In this document: piece by piece, positions 36,414 through 46,095 of the stretch
Layout: every line of letters begins with the position of its first letter
Position numbering within the stretch: the stretch's first letter is position 1
Assembly: GCF_018853465.1 (NCBI RefSeq)
Contig: NZ_JABBOU010000069.1
Coordinates: 30,962-94,961, forward strand
Length of the DNA: 64,000 bases
Direction: 5' to 3'
From: Acidithiobacillus montserratensis
Lineage (GTDB): Bacteria > Pseudomonadota > Gammaproteobacteria > Acidithiobacillales > Acidithiobacillaceae
The notes under the pieces: model-generated
Databases searched by the model: none
Seen by the model: only the letters and a program-made list of their open reading frames with translations
What the model was told of the DNA's origin: nothing
Position numbers and translations under genes: made by a program

Positions 36414-36854
36414 ATGAATGTGATGCGTAATCATCATCCCCGCATCATTGGGTTTTTCACCCGTGCACTCACGCATGAGTACACGGCAGTTCAGCAGTAC
36501 CGGACTCAATCGAGCCTCTGCGCGTTGTGGGGGATGGCCGATTGGGCCGAATATTTTCGTCACGAATCGCGGGAAGAGCTGGATCATGCCGGTCTGCTCA
36601 GTCAACAGCTTTTGTTGATGGGTATAGCGCCGACGGGTGCGCAATTGCGTCCCCCTCGGCCGGGTAGGGATCTGCGGGAAATGCTCACCCACGATCAGGA
36701 TCTGGAGTTTTCTGCCGTGCAGTTGTACAGCGAAGCCCAGAATTTTTCCGAGCGTATGCGCGATTTTCCTTCTGCTGAGGTGTTTGCCCACCTTCGTGCT
36801 GATGAAGAAGGCCATATGCGTGCCCTGGCCGAAATGTTAGGGCGCTTTGACTGA
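36414..36854 (+). CDS. Carboxysome-associated ferritin-like (bacterioferritin-type) protein
   Basis: A 146-residue four-helix protein. Diiron-type ligands are visible: Glu in ALTHEYTAVQQY, the E-x-x-H pair in RHESREELDHAGLL, a second Glu in DLEFSAVQLY, and DEEGHMRAL near the end. Such genes are conserved directly after csoS1 in proteobacterial alpha-carboxysome loci and annotated bfr. The role in carboxysomes is unsettled. The start follows csoS1B by 5 nt. Confidence 0.85.
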   Translation: MNVMRNHHPRIIGFFTRALTHEYTAVQQYRTQSSLCALWGMADWAEYFRHESREELDHAGLLSQQLLLMGIAPTGAQLRPPRPGRDLREMLTHDQDLEFSAVQLYSEAQNFSERMRDFPSAEVFAHLRADEEGHMRALAEMLGRFD

Positions 36855-36867
36855 TAACGGGGGATGT

Positions 36868-37152
36868 GTGAACCAGGATCTCCAGGACTTGCAGGCCCCT
36901 GATGGCTGGGAAATTCAGCGTCGCCCTCTGGGATGGAGCAAACGCTATGAGTTTGCCGATTATGCCCAGACCCGTCACTTTCTGGATTTGTTGACCACAG
37001 TATCCGAAAAGATCGGTTACTATCCTAACCTGAATTTCGCCAAGACATACGTCGTGGTGGCCATTCAGTTTGAAAATGATGCGGTAGATCCGGAGCGCGC
37101 CGAGTTTGCTGCAGCTGCGGAGCAATGCGCCCAGCAGACACGGGAGTCATGA
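36868..37152 (+). CDS. Alpha-carboxysome RuBisCO assembly factor (acRAF), pterin dehydratase-like
   Basis: About 94 residues with the pterin-4a-carbinolamine dehydratase fold: GWEIQRRPLGWSKRYEFADY, a helix (TRHFLDLLTTVSEKIGYYP) and FAKTYVVVAIQF. Only part of the usual dehydratase triad is present (YYPNLNFAKTY instead of HHP...), as in acRAF, the RuBisCO chaperone of alpha-carboxysome operons. The start is GTG at 36868 after GGGGGA; a TTG at 36847 overlapping the ferritin-like gene is also possible. It overlaps the mcdA start by 4 nt. Confidence 0.83.
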   Translation: MNQDLQDLQAPDGWEIQRRPLGWSKRYEFADYAQTRHFLDLLTTVSEKIGYYPNLNFAKTYVVVAIQFENDAVDPERAEFAAAAEQCAQQTRES

Positions 37153-37784
37153 TCCGCATGTCCAAAGTCAAACGGATTGCCCTGTTCAATGCTAAAGGCG
37201 GTTGTGGCAAAACCACGCTCGCCTGGAATCTGGCCATGGGTTTATCCAGAAGAGGCACAACCTTGCTGCTGGATGCGGATTCCCAGGGCAGCCTGGGGGA
37301 CTGGGCTGATTGGGCGGCTGAAGCAGAAGGGCATGCCTTGTCAGTGCAGAACTGGTCTGAACAAGACACTGGATCTGCAGATAAATTTGCCTACTGGGTG
37401 ATCGATTGTCCGCCTTCCCTGGAGAGTCCCATTACCCGGGAAGTACTGGCAATGGCCGATTGGGTTTTGCTGCCGGTACTGCCCTCGCCCCTGGATTTAT
37501 GGGCGAGCCAGCGTAGCGTTGAGGTGATTTCGGCCTTGCACGCCGACAAGCGGGATCGGCAAGCGGCATTCGTGCTCAATCAGGTGGAAAACCACAGTGC
37601 CTTGTCCCGGGCGGCAGAGTCGGCTGTTCAGGCCCTGGGGCTGACGGTTTTGCCGGTTCAGGTGGCCCGCCGTGCCATTTACCGGAATGCCGCCATCGAA
37701 GGCAAAAGCGTGTATCAGATGGGCAAGCGGGCAAAGGCTGCTGTACAGGAATTCGAAGGCATTATTGAGGAGATCTTGAAATGA
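37149..37784 (+). CDS. mcdA: ParA-type ATPase McdA (carboxysome positioning)
   Basis: A 211-residue ParA/MinD-family ATPase. The deviant Walker A KGGCGKTT lies at residues 16-23, followed by LLLDADSQGSLGDWADWA (A' motif) and WVIDCPPSL (Walker B-like). In alpha-carboxysome loci this is McdA, which forms nucleoid-bound gradients that space carboxysomes. ATG at 37149 overlaps the acRAF stop as ATGA; ATG at 37158 is also possible. It overlaps mcdB by 4 nt, so acRAF-mcdA-mcdB are translationally coupled. Confidence 0.88.
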   Translation: MIRMSKVKRIALFNAKGGCGKTTLAWNLAMGLSRRGTTLLLDADSQGSLGDWADWAAEAEGHALSVQNWSEQDTGSADKFAYWVIDCPPSLESPITREVLAMADWVLLPVLPSPLDLWASQRSVEVISALHADKRDRQAAFVLNQVENHSALSRAAESAVQALGLTVLPVQVARRAIYRNAAIEGKSVYQMGKRAKAAVQEFEGIIEEILK

Positions 37785-38008
37785 GCAATTTGGAGAACAA
37801 ACTCAACGCGAGTATCCAGAGCCCCAGACGGCGGAGTCCGGCTGCTGCATCCACCACAACGCCGGCTAGCGCAGCTGCTACAAGCAGTAAACCCGTCCCG
37901 AGTAGCAAGCCTGCCCAGAAAACAACCCCAAAAGCGGCTCCTGACCTCAGTGATCTGAATGCCGGTGGGGGCCGCGAGATCAATCCCCAGCGTATCTGGC
38001 CGGACTGA
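37781..38008 (+). CDS. mcdB: McdB-type carboxysome positioning adaptor
   Basis: A 75-residue protein, mostly disordered and rich in Ser, Pro, Ala, Thr and Lys, ending GREINPQRIWPD. A lone Trp very near the C-terminus and a disordered basic body are hallmarks of alpha-McdB proteins, which link carboxysomes to McdA and phase-separate in vitro. Position directly after mcdA with an ATGA overlap supports the call. Small size and low complexity make homology search weak, so context matters most. Confidence 0.8.
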   Translation: MSNLENKLNASIQSPRRRSPAAASTTTPASAAATSSKPVPSSKPAQKTTPKAAPDLSDLNAGGGREINPQRIWPD

Positions 38009-38103
38009 GCTACTTCGTCTTTTCATCATGAATCCTCTTGCGCCAGCTTGTGTCCAGCACACAGGCTTGGGGTGGCTTTCGATAAAAACGGGGTGAGCTC
38101 AGT

Positions 38104-40458
38104 ATGTCGATTCAGTTGGCGGATTACCCGGAGATACTGGAAGATCTAGGTCCACACGCTTCCGAAGTTCTGGAAGCGAACTGGCATGAAGCCGCCCGGG
38201 TTTTTGGTCGGCGTGGTCTGGAAGCCTACTTGCAGGGTGCCAGCAGTCTGAAAGCGTTGGGTCGGGGTTCTGACCTAGTGCTGGCTTTTATTGAAAGTGC
38301 TCCCCAGGTGGCCCGGGAAATCGGTGAGCAGGCCGTTTTCGAAATGCTCTCCATGGCAATTCGCATGTTTTCCAAAACCAGTGCGGAAGTGTTGGCGCTG
38401 TTTTTTACCAGTGCGCCCATTGTTGCCCGGCGCTTGGGCGAGCTGGAATTATTCCGGGGCTATCTGTTGTTGCTGGATCAATTGCTTGCCCAGGCACCGC
38501 GCGGCGTGCGCCCCATGTTGGGCAAAATTGAAGTGCTTCTTGAAAAAATGACCCTGGGCGGATTGCGGCGCTGGGCGAGTTGGGGCATTTCTGCCTATCG
38601 CAATGATTTTTCTGCCCAGGTGGAGTTTTTTGGTCTCAGTACTCCGCAATCTCTGGCAGTGCTCCAGCAGGAACGGCGTGGCGTTTTGTTCATTGACGTG
38701 CAGCGGCGCTTGATCATGTACTTGCGCGCTCTGTGGGGCCGCGATTTTTTCTTGCGTCCTACCTCGGGAGATTACGAAACCCGGGAGGGCTATCAGCCCT
38801 ACATCGAAAACTATTTCATCCATGTGCCTGATGCTTACGATGACGTAGAAAATGCCCGGGGTGAAAAAACAGCGGCTCTGGAACTGTATCGCGCCGCCGC
38901 CGCCCATGCTGCCGCCCATGTGGTCTTTTCCAAATATGATCCGCGTTTTGAGTTGGCCAAGCCCCTGCAACGCTTATGGATTGGTCTATTGGAAGATGCC
39001 CGGGTAGAACATCTGGCCGTGCAGAAATTTCCTGGTCTGTTCCCCCTGTGGCAGCAACTGGGTCGGTTGCCCGCCTGTATCGAGCAGGCATCCGAACCTG
39101 ACACAGTAGCGATCATGGATCGTATCAGTCTTGCCCTGCTGGACGCCGATTATGTGGATGCACATCCTTTTGTGGCCAAGGCCCGCGAAGCATTTATTCG
39201 CGTCCGGGAAGCGCAGGAGGATGTGAATGATGTGTTGATGGCCGTCGCCGAAAAACTGGCCGAAGCCTGTGAGCAGGCGGGCTGGACTTACTCTGTGCAG
39301 AAAGACCAGTCTGAAAGTCTTTATCGTGACGACAATCGCTATCTCTGGACAGCTCCGGCCACGGACTGGAGTGGTGATCCCCTGTCTGGTGGACAGGCCC
39401 AGGTGCGCAAATATGTCAGCATTATGGAAATGATTAACGCCGTTGATGTGGAAACCGCCGGGGATGATGCCCAGGAAGTCTGGGTGCTCTCCACGGAGTT
39501 CTACGATGATGACGGTTTGACCTTCAATGAAAAAGAGGGCAAGGCACCGGTTTCACAACCGGTAAATTATTCCGAATGGGATTATCAGACCCAACTGGAA
39601 CGTCCCCTCTGGGTGACTGTTTATGAAAAGCATCCGAAAATGGGGGATCCTTCTGAAATCAACGTCATGCTAGAGCAGCAAAAGCCGTTGGTACAAAGAC
39701 TGCGCAAATTGATTGAAGCGGTGCAACCCCAGGGTGTGATCCGCACCCGCAAGGTTGAAGATGGTGACGAAATTGATATCAATGCGGCGATTCTGGCGAT
39801 GACCGATATCCGCATGGGACAGCAGCCTGATCCCCGGATTGGCATTCGCACCCGATTGAATATTCGTGATCTGTCGGTCATGTTACTGGTTGATCTGTCC
39901 GAATCCACCAATGATCTGCTGCGTACCCGTAGCGAAGGCGATGTCAGCGTCCTGCATCTAGCCAGGGAGGCGACGGCGTTGCTGGCCGAGGCTTTGGAGC
40001 GCATTGGCGATCCTTATATGCTCTGTGGGTTTGATTCCAATGGTCGTCATGATGTGGAGTTTTATAAATTCAAGGACTTTGACGCACCCTACGATGACAA
40101 GGTCAAAGGTCGCCTTGCCGGTATGACGGGGCAGCTTTCAACGCGTATGGGGGCGGCATTGCGACACGCGGGCCATCTCCTCGATCAGCGTGCCAGCCAG
40201 AAAAAGCTCATTCTGCTGCTCACGGATGGTGAACCTGCCGATAATGATGTGCGGGATCCGCAGTATTTGCGTTTCGACACCAAAAAAGCCGTTGAAGAAC
40301 TGAACCGCAAGGGTATCCGGACTTTTTGTCTGTCTCTGGATCCTTATGCAGATGAATATGTTTCCCGGATTTTCGGGCAGCGTAATTATCTGGTGCTGGA
40401 CCATGTGGACAAGCTGCCGGAAAAATTACCACAACTCTATATATCCATGACCAAATGA
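38104..40458 (+). CDS. cbbO: RuBisCO activase subunit CbbO
   Basis: A 784-residue protein with a C-terminal von Willebrand A domain. The MIDAS metal motif D597-L-S-E-S601 is intact, followed by LLLTDGEPADNDVRDP. The N-terminal part is helical and family-specific. CbbO is the adaptor that, with hexameric AAA+ CbbQ, removes inhibitory sugar phosphates from RuBisCO; the VWA domain is known to bind RuBisCO. cbbQ is not adjacent here: it lies 6 kb downstream, after the DAB genes. Confidence 0.92.
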   Translation: MSIQLADYPEILEDLGPHASEVLEANWHEAARVFGRRGLEAYLQGASSLKALGRGSDLVLAFIESAPQVAREIGEQAVFEMLSMAIRMFSKTSAEVLALFFTSAPIVARRLGELELFRGYLLLLDQLLAQAPRGVRPMLGKIEVLLEKMTLGGLRRWASWGISAYRNDFSAQVEFFGLSTPQSLAVLQQERRGVLFIDVQRRLIMYLRALWGRDFFLRPTSGDYETREGYQPYIENYFIHVPDAYDDVENARGEKTAALELYRAAAAHAAAHVVFSKYDPRFELAKPLQRLWIGLLEDARVEHLAVQKFPGLFPLWQQLGRLPACIEQASEPDTVAIMDRISLALLDADYVDAHPFVAKAREAFIRVREAQEDVNDVLMAVAEKLAEACEQAGWTYSVQKDQSESLYRDDNRYLWTAPATDWSGDPLSGGQAQVRKYVSIMEMINAVDVETAGDDAQEVWVLSTEFYDDDGLTFNEKEGKAPVSQPVNYSEWDYQTQLERPLWVTVYEKHPKMGDPSEINVMLEQQKPLVQRLRKLIEAVQPQGVIRTRKVEDGDEIDINAAILAMTDIRMGQQPDPRIGIRTRLNIRDLSVMLLVDLSESTNDLLRTRSEGDVSVLHLAREATALLAEALERIGDPYMLCGFDSNGRHDVEFYKFKDFDAPYDDKVKGRLAGMTGQLSTRMGAALRHAGHLLDQRASQKKLILLLTDGEPADNDVRDPQYLRFDTKKAVEELNRKGIRTFCLSLDPYADEYVSRIFGQRNYLVLDHVDKLPEKLPQLYISMTK

Positions 40459-40494
40459 TTTCAGCATATGGGCGCATGAAAGAGGGGAGGGCGC

Positions 40495-42183
40495 ATGGGT
40501 GAATTAGCCATCATCATTCCATTTTTGCCGGTATTGTCGGCGCTTATTATTTTTGTATTCATGCACAAGGCCCGCAAGGCGGCCGCCCGGATCAGCGTGT
40601 TTTTAACCTTGCTGACGTTTTTGCTGGCCTTGGTGGAACTGGCAACCTATGCCCTGGGCGGTTTCTCCCGGGTAGAAATTATCGGCACCCTCTGGGGAAG
40701 TGTCTGGCTCGATCCTCTGACCCTGATCATGTGGAGCTTTGTTTGCGGAATCAGTTTGCTGGTGCATATGTACTCGGTGCGCTACATGGTCGAAGAGGCC
40801 AATTATACCCGTTTTTTCGCCTTGCTGGACCTGATGACTGCGACGATTCTGTTCATGGTGTCGGCTGCAGATCTGATTACCTTCCTGGTGGCCTGGTTTA
40901 TGGTGGGCGTGGTGCTGTATTTTCTGCTGGGTCATGATACGGACCGCCCTGCAGCGGGCCGTTATGCCTTCTGGACGCAAATCACCTACCGGGCGGGCGA
41001 TGTCCCCCTCTGGCTGGCTGCTTTCGTATTGATCCGAACCTATCATTCCATCTCGCTACCGGACATTTTTGAGCGCTTGCAGATGCATCCCCATGTGCCC
41101 GCTTTCTGGGGCTTGTCGGTGCCCGAACTGGTGGGTTTTCTGCTGGCTTTTGCGGCTTTTGCCCGCTCCGCCCAGTTCCTGCTCCATGGCTGGTTACCCT
41201 ACACCATGGATGGCCCTACCCCGGTTTCGGCATTGATGCACGCCGGTATCGTCAATGCGGGTGGATTCATGTTCAACCGTTTTTTTCCGGTATTCGAGCA
41301 TGCCAGTATCGTGCTGCATTTCGTCTTTATTGTTGGGCTGATTACTGCCGTGGTGGGTTCGGCGATGATGCTGATACAAAATGATGTGAAGCGCTCTCTG
41401 GGCTATTCAACCATGGGACAGATGGGTTTCATGGTCATGGAATGTGGTGTGGGGGCTTTTGCCTTGGCGGTTTTTCACTTGATTGCCCACGGATTCTTCA
41501 AAGCTTCCCTGTTTTTGGGGGCGGGCAATATTATTGGTGAAGCCCGGGAGCACGACGGGGTGCCTTCGGACCCGGTCTATACCTCCATTGTGGAACGGCG
41601 TCCGGCCAAGCCCTCGCGCCTGCCCTGGCTGGCCGCTGCGGCATTGACCATTATTGTTCCGGTAGTGGTGCTCAGCTTATCTCATCTTTTCGTTTCCACA
41701 AGACTTTTGCATGAGCAGGGAGTGATTATCCTGTTGTTTTTCGGCTGGGTGACCGGCGCCCAGGCCTTGTTTGCCACCCACAAAATGACCCATACCAATC
41801 CCTGGCGCTTGATGGGCGGTATTTTGGGGTCATTTGTTCTGGTCGTGATTGGTTATACCTTGATCAGTCACTACTTTGGTCATTTTCTCTATCCTCACGG
41901 AGAAGCCTACCAGCTCTATAATGCGGCCAGCATCAACAGCCTGTACTTCGATATACTGGTCATCCTTCTAGCGCTATTTTTTGTCGGGGCATGGGCACTC
42001 ACCTTTTTTGCGGATTCCAGTGGCTGGTGGGATCGGGCCGATCAGGGACGCTGGCGCGGCGTTTACTTGGCCCTTTATGCTTTGTTATCCAGAGAGTTGT
42101 ACGTGAATGATCTGTATGCGCGCATGACCCAGATTCTGGTGCAGGGGGCACGCCGTATCAATGTGCTGTTACGGTGGTGCTGA
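40495..42183 (+). CDS. dabB: DabB, NADH-dehydrogenase subunit 5-like membrane subunit of the DAB carbon uptake system
   Basis: A 562-residue polytopic protein of the proton-translocating NuoL/MrpA-type family. Strings such as WLPYTMDGPTPVSALMHAG, FARSAQFLLHGWL and GYSTMGQMGFMVMECG are typical of the antiporter module. With DabA it forms an energy-coupled inorganic carbon pump that builds the cytosolic bicarbonate pool. A GAGGGGAGGG site precedes the ATG. Confidence 0.9.
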   Translation: MGELAIIIPFLPVLSALIIFVFMHKARKAAARISVFLTLLTFLLALVELATYALGGFSRVEIIGTLWGSVWLDPLTLIMWSFVCGISLLVHMYSVRYMVEEANYTRFFALLDLMTATILFMVSAADLITFLVAWFMVGVVLYFLLGHDTDRPAAGRYAFWTQITYRAGDVPLWLAAFVLIRTYHSISLPDIFERLQMHPHVPAFWGLSVPELVGFLLAFAAFARSAQFLLHGWLPYTMDGPTPVSALMHAGIVNAGGFMFNRFFPVFEHASIVLHFVFIVGLITAVVGSAMMLIQNDVKRSLGYSTMGQMGFMVMECGVGAFALAVFHLIAHGFFKASLFLGAGNIIGEAREHDGVPSDPVYTSIVERRPAKPSRLPWLAAAALTIIVPVVVLSLSHLFVSTRLLHEQGVIILLFFGWVTGAQALFATHKMTHTNPWRLMGGILGSFVLVVIGYTLISHYFGHFLYPHGEAYQLYNAASINSLYFDILVILLALFFVGAWALTFFADSSGWWDRADQGRWRGVYLALYALLSRELYVNDLYARMTQILVQGARRINVLLRWC

Positions 42184-42184
42184 C

Positions 42185-42958
42185 ATGCATATCATCATTT
42201 GGATAATTGCTGGAGCACTACTTCCCTGGTTTCCTTTCAGCTGGATTTTTAATCGCTTGCTGGTGAGTGCGCCGGGAGCTTGGGCTCGCGCCCTGGCTGT
42301 TATTGTTTTACCTCAGTTGGGACTTTTGCTACTGCTGAAATCCGGAGCCTGGCTGATTCTCGGGCAGGAAATGCCCCAGGCTTTGCGGGCCCTGGCATTA
42401 TTCACGGCGATTTTGTATGCCTATCGCGCCGCAGGCACCCGGGATGTACAGATCTGGGCACGGTTTATGGGCACTTCAGGCTTGTCCCTGACCTGGCTGC
42501 TGATCGGCCTGTTACCGGGGCATTGGGGCGTGCAGCTTTTTGCTCTGGCCTGGTCTATTCCTGCCGCTTTGATGTTGGTCTGGGCAGGCATTTTGACGCG
42601 CAAGACCGGAGGCTCCTATCTGGGATTGACCGGTGGCTTTGCCCGGGTATTACCCCGTCTGTCGGTACTGATGTCCCTGACCGCTCTGGCGGCCACGGCC
42701 ACACCCGTTTTCCCCAACTTTTTTGCCTTGCTGGAAGCCATGGAGAGCTTGCCGCTCATCTGGATGCCCTTGTTGCTGCTGGTGCTGCTACTCTGGGGCT
42801 GGACCGTAGGACGGTTTTTGCAGGATCTGCTGTTTGGCATCTATCACGGCGAATCGTTGCATGATTTAAGTGTGGGTGGCACCTGGTTGGGTGGCCTGGC
42901 TTTGGGAATATTTGCCTTGGTGGGATTATTCTGGGGGGGTATATGGATTATCAACTGA
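42185..42958 (+). CDS. Conserved membrane protein between dabB and dabA
   Basis: A 257-residue, very hydrophobic protein with about seven or eight membrane segments and Trp/Leu-rich helices (e.g. LLIGLLPGHWGVQLFALAWS). No family was recognised with certainty; it could be a shortened relative of the NuoL/Mrp antiporter family. ATG at 42185 follows the dabB stop by one base, and its 3' end overlaps dabA by 16 nt, so it is tightly coupled to both. A gene of this kind also occurs, to my memory, between the DAB genes in other carboxysome loci. It is likely a third DAB component. Confidence 0.7.
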   Translation: MHIIIWIIAGALLPWFPFSWIFNRLLVSAPGAWARALAVIVLPQLGLLLLLKSGAWLILGQEMPQALRALALFTAILYAYRAAGTRDVQIWARFMGTSGLSLTWLLIGLLPGHWGVQLFALAWSIPAALMLVWAGILTRKTGGSYLGLTGGFARVLPRLSVLMSLTALAATATPVFPNFFALLEAMESLPLIWMPLLLLVLLLWGWTVGRFLQDLLFGIYHGESLHDLSVGGTWLGGLALGIFALVGLFWGGIWIIN

Positions 42959-45900
42959 CTCTGGGTGATCGTCTGAAAGTACGGACCATGATTTATGTGG
43001 CCAGTGAGCCGATTCCAAGGTTCTGGCCTATGCGCACTTTCATCCACCATAATCCTTTGTTTGGTCTGGAACATCTGCCCTTTGAAGACGCTGTGGAAGA
43101 AGCCGGCAAGCTCTTTCATGGCCGGGGTTATTTGTCCCGCAGTGAATATCAGGAATACTGGCAGGCCGGAAAGGTGGATGAAGCCGCCCTGCGCAAGTAT
43201 TTACAGGCTTTTCTGGTAAAACAGGGCGGTGCATTGCCGCCGGAAGTACCCATGGAGCATTGGCTCTGGTCCCTCTTGACACTCTGCAAGAGCGAGCAGT
43301 TGGTGCCCAAGACTGATTGGCTGAATGGCGCTGTCCTCCATGCCGCACTTCATGGACAAGGGTTAGATCCGGATACAGCAAACCAAAAAGAGCGACTGCA
43401 AGAGATTCTTGCCCATAAAATTGCCCTGGATGGCCCTGTTTATGCCAACGTGGATCGTCTTTTCGGGACGGATATTGGCAGTACCCTGGACGATTTGCTG
43501 GTGAAAAGTTGTCTGGACTTTTTTGATGAAGGTCAGTCCGCCTGGCAGTCACCGGGTCGTAAGCAAGGTTTTTTTACGGCATGGAAAGAAGTGGCCCAGC
43601 ATAATGTGCGCTTCTTTTTGCGTGGGTTGCACTTGCGGCAACTGCTCGAATCGGAACAGACCCCCGAAGGTGTGGTCGCCCATATTCTTCGTGAACTGCA
43701 GGTGCCGGAAGCTTCCTGGCAAAAATATATTACCCGTCAATTGACCCGTTTGCATGGTTGGGCAGGTTTTATCCGCTATCGCAGTACGGCCAGACATTAT
43801 TACTGGGCTGAGCAGTATCCGGCGGATTTGACGGATTTTCTGGCTGTGCGCATGGTTCTGGGCATGGCATTACTGCAGGAAGCCGTCCGCCATCAGGGTT
43901 GCCCGGCCAATGCCGAGGAAATCCAGAATTTCGTCCATGCCGACCCGCTGTCGGCGTATTTACGCCTGGAATTGTACACCGGCGCGATTTTGCCGGCCTG
44001 GGCACAACAGGTAGAGGACATGCTGGCGCGGCGCAAACGGCCTGGCTTTGACCGGGTTGCGGAGCAGTACATTGCTGCCAAAACCCGTTGGGAGGGCGAA
44101 CGGCAGGCCCGTAATCTGCTGCGACTGGCCAAGGCCATGGGTGCAGAAGCAGAAGCACAATTGTTGGGGATGTCTCCGGAGCAGCTCGATCAGTTTCTGA
44201 ATATCCTGCGCGCCTGGGAAAAGGGCGAGGGCTTCTGCTGGCTGCGATCCATGGAGTCCCATTACATCAAGTCATTGGTGAACCGCATCAATATTCCCCA
44301 CCAGCAGGAAGCGGTGGAGAAACGTCCCTTTGCCCAGGCGCTGATGTGCATTGATGTGCGTTCAGAGCCCATGCGTCGGCATCTGGAGGCCATCGGTGAT
44401 TATCAGACCTTTGGTATTGGCGGATTTTTTGGCGTGCCTATCAGTTTTCTGGAATATGGGCGGGGTACAGAAGTCCATCTCTGTCCGGCCATCCAGACCC
44501 CTAAGAATCTGGTCGTGGAAATTCCCGCCGAACTGGAACTGGAAGAAGAGCCTCTGTATGGCGCACTGGAACATGTACTCCACGAACTGAAAAGTTCAGT
44601 GCTGTCACCCTTTGTGGCAGTGGAAGCGGTGGGCCTCATCTTCAGTCTGGGCTTGATCGGCAAGACCGTTGCGCCGCTGACTTATCACCATCTCCACAAC
44701 AAGCTGCATGCGGAAAAGCCGGTGACACGACTGCTCCTGGACAAACTGAGCCCGGATCAGGCGGATTCCATTTTACGGGCGGTGCAACGGGCCATGATTG
44801 TCCGTGCGTTGATCAAGGAATGGAATGTACCCCGGGATCAAGTGACGGATGATGATGTCAAGGAGCTGCGGGAAATCGCCCTGGAGCATGTTTCCGGACC
44901 CAGTGCCCTGGCCCAGCGGATGCAATTTTCTGCTCAGCAGGAAGCGGAATTCATCCAGAAATTGCGGGATACTTACCGGGTTGAAAGGCATGAATCCAGT
45001 CTGCAGATGGAAAGACTGGGGCGCATCGGTTTCAGTCTGGATGAGCAGGTCCGCTACATTTCCCAGGCCCTGCTGTTGATCGGCATGAACCGTAATTTTT
45101 CACGCTTTGTGCTGTTGGTGGGGCATGAAAGCGAAACCGAAAACAATCCCTATGAGTCCGCCCTGGATTGCGGAGCTTGCGGGGGTGGCAAGGGGCTTCC
45201 CAATGCCCGGGTATTCGCCGCCATGGCCAACAAGCCCGAGGTGCGCCGTCGCTTGCGGGACAAAGGTATTGTTATTCCGGATGATACCTGGTTCCTGCCT
45301 GCGGTGCACAATACGACTTCCGATGCGGTAGAGCTGTTTGATCTGGATTTGTTGCCTGCCCGGCATTTGCTTTATCTGGAGCGTCTGCGTAATGGTTTGT
45401 CTGCCGCCACCCGACGTTCTGCGGCAGAACGTATGCCATCATTGGGCGGGTCTGAGAAGCTGGCCCAGGATCCCTACGCGGCTGCAGCCATGGCTCTGCG
45501 TCAGACCCATGACTGGTCCCAGGTGCGCCCGGAATGGGGTTTGACCCGCAATGTCTACGCGATTGTTGGCCGGCGTGAACTGACTGCAGGCCTGGATCTG
45601 GAAAGCCGCGCTTTTCTCCATTCTTACGATTACCGCCTGGATCCCAAAGGACGTTTGCTGGAAACCATTCTGGCCAGTCCCATGGTGGTGGGCGAATGGA
45701 TCAACCTGGAACATTATTTTTCCGTGGTGGATACCCAGCATTATGGTAGCGGCAGCAAGGTCTATCACAATGTTGCCGGGCGTTTTGCGGTGATGACCGG
45801 TAACCAGAGCGATTTGCGCACAGGCTTGCCTACCCAGACGGTGCTCAAGGATGGCAAGCCCTATCATGAGCCGGTACGCTTGATTGTATTGGTGGAGGCG

Positions 45901-46095
45901 CCGGTGGCCTTTGCCCAGCGTTCTGTCGGCAATCTGGTGAAAATCAAGGCGCTGTTGGGAGGCGGCTGGGTTCGGGTTATTTTGTTGGATCCCGAAAATG
46001 AATATCGGGCCTACGTCCTGGAAGATGGCGCCTTCCACCTGCAAGAACGGTGTGCCACCCCTGACAGTCAGACCATTCTGGAGGAAATCGCATGA
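42943..46095 (+). CDS. dabA: DabA (DUF2309), carbonic anhydrase-like subunit of the DAB carbon uptake system
   Basis: A large 1050-residue soluble, membrane-associated protein. The beta-carbonic-anhydrase-like zinc site is intact: C469 and D471 in MCIDVRSE, H728 in GHESETENN and C743 in ALDCGACGG. The H-to-C spacing of 15 equals that in H. neapolitanus DabA (H524/C539). DabA is thought to hydrate CO2 vectorially when coupled to DabB. The CPII gene overlaps its stop by 4 nt (ATGA). Confidence 0.93.
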   Translation: MDYQLTLGDRLKVRTMIYVASEPIPRFWPMRTFIHHNPLFGLEHLPFEDAVEEAGKLFHGRGYLSRSEYQEYWQAGKVDEAALRKYLQAFLVKQGGALPPEVPMEHWLWSLLTLCKSEQLVPKTDWLNGAVLHAALHGQGLDPDTANQKERLQEILAHKIALDGPVYANVDRLFGTDIGSTLDDLLVKSCLDFFDEGQSAWQSPGRKQGFFTAWKEVAQHNVRFFLRGLHLRQLLESEQTPEGVVAHILRELQVPEASWQKYITRQLTRLHGWAGFIRYRSTARHYYWAEQYPADLTDFLAVRMVLGMALLQEAVRHQGCPANAEEIQNFVHADPLSAYLRLELYTGAILPAWAQQVEDMLARRKRPGFDRVAEQYIAAKTRWEGERQARNLLRLAKAMGAEAEAQLLGMSPEQLDQFLNILRAWEKGEGFCWLRSMESHYIKSLVNRINIPHQQEAVEKRPFAQALMCIDVRSEPMRRHLEAIGDYQTFGIGGFFGVPISFLEYGRGTEVHLCPAIQTPKNLVVEIPAELELEEEPLYGALEHVLHELKSSVLSPFVAVEAVGLIFSLGLIGKTVAPLTYHHLHNKLHAEKPVTRLLLDKLSPDQADSILRAVQRAMIVRALIKEWNVPRDQVTDDDVKELREIALEHVSGPSALAQRMQFSAQQEAEFIQKLRDTYRVERHESSLQMERLGRIGFSLDEQVRYISQALLLIGMNRNFSRFVLLVGHESETENNPYESALDCGACGGGKGLPNARVFAAMANKPEVRRRLRDKGIVIPDDTWFLPAVHNTTSDAVELFDLDLLPARHLLYLERLRNGLSAATRRSAAERMPSLGGSEKLAQDPYAAAAMALRQTHDWSQVRPEWGLTRNVYAIVGRRELTAGLDLESRAFLHSYDYRLDPKGRLLETILASPMVVGEWINLEHYFSVVDTQHYGSGSKVYHNVAGRFAVMTGNQSDLRTGLPTQTVLKDGKPYHEPVRLIVLVEAPVAFAQRSVGNLVKIKALLGGGWVRVILLDPENEYRAYVLEDGAFHLQERCATPDSQTILEEIA

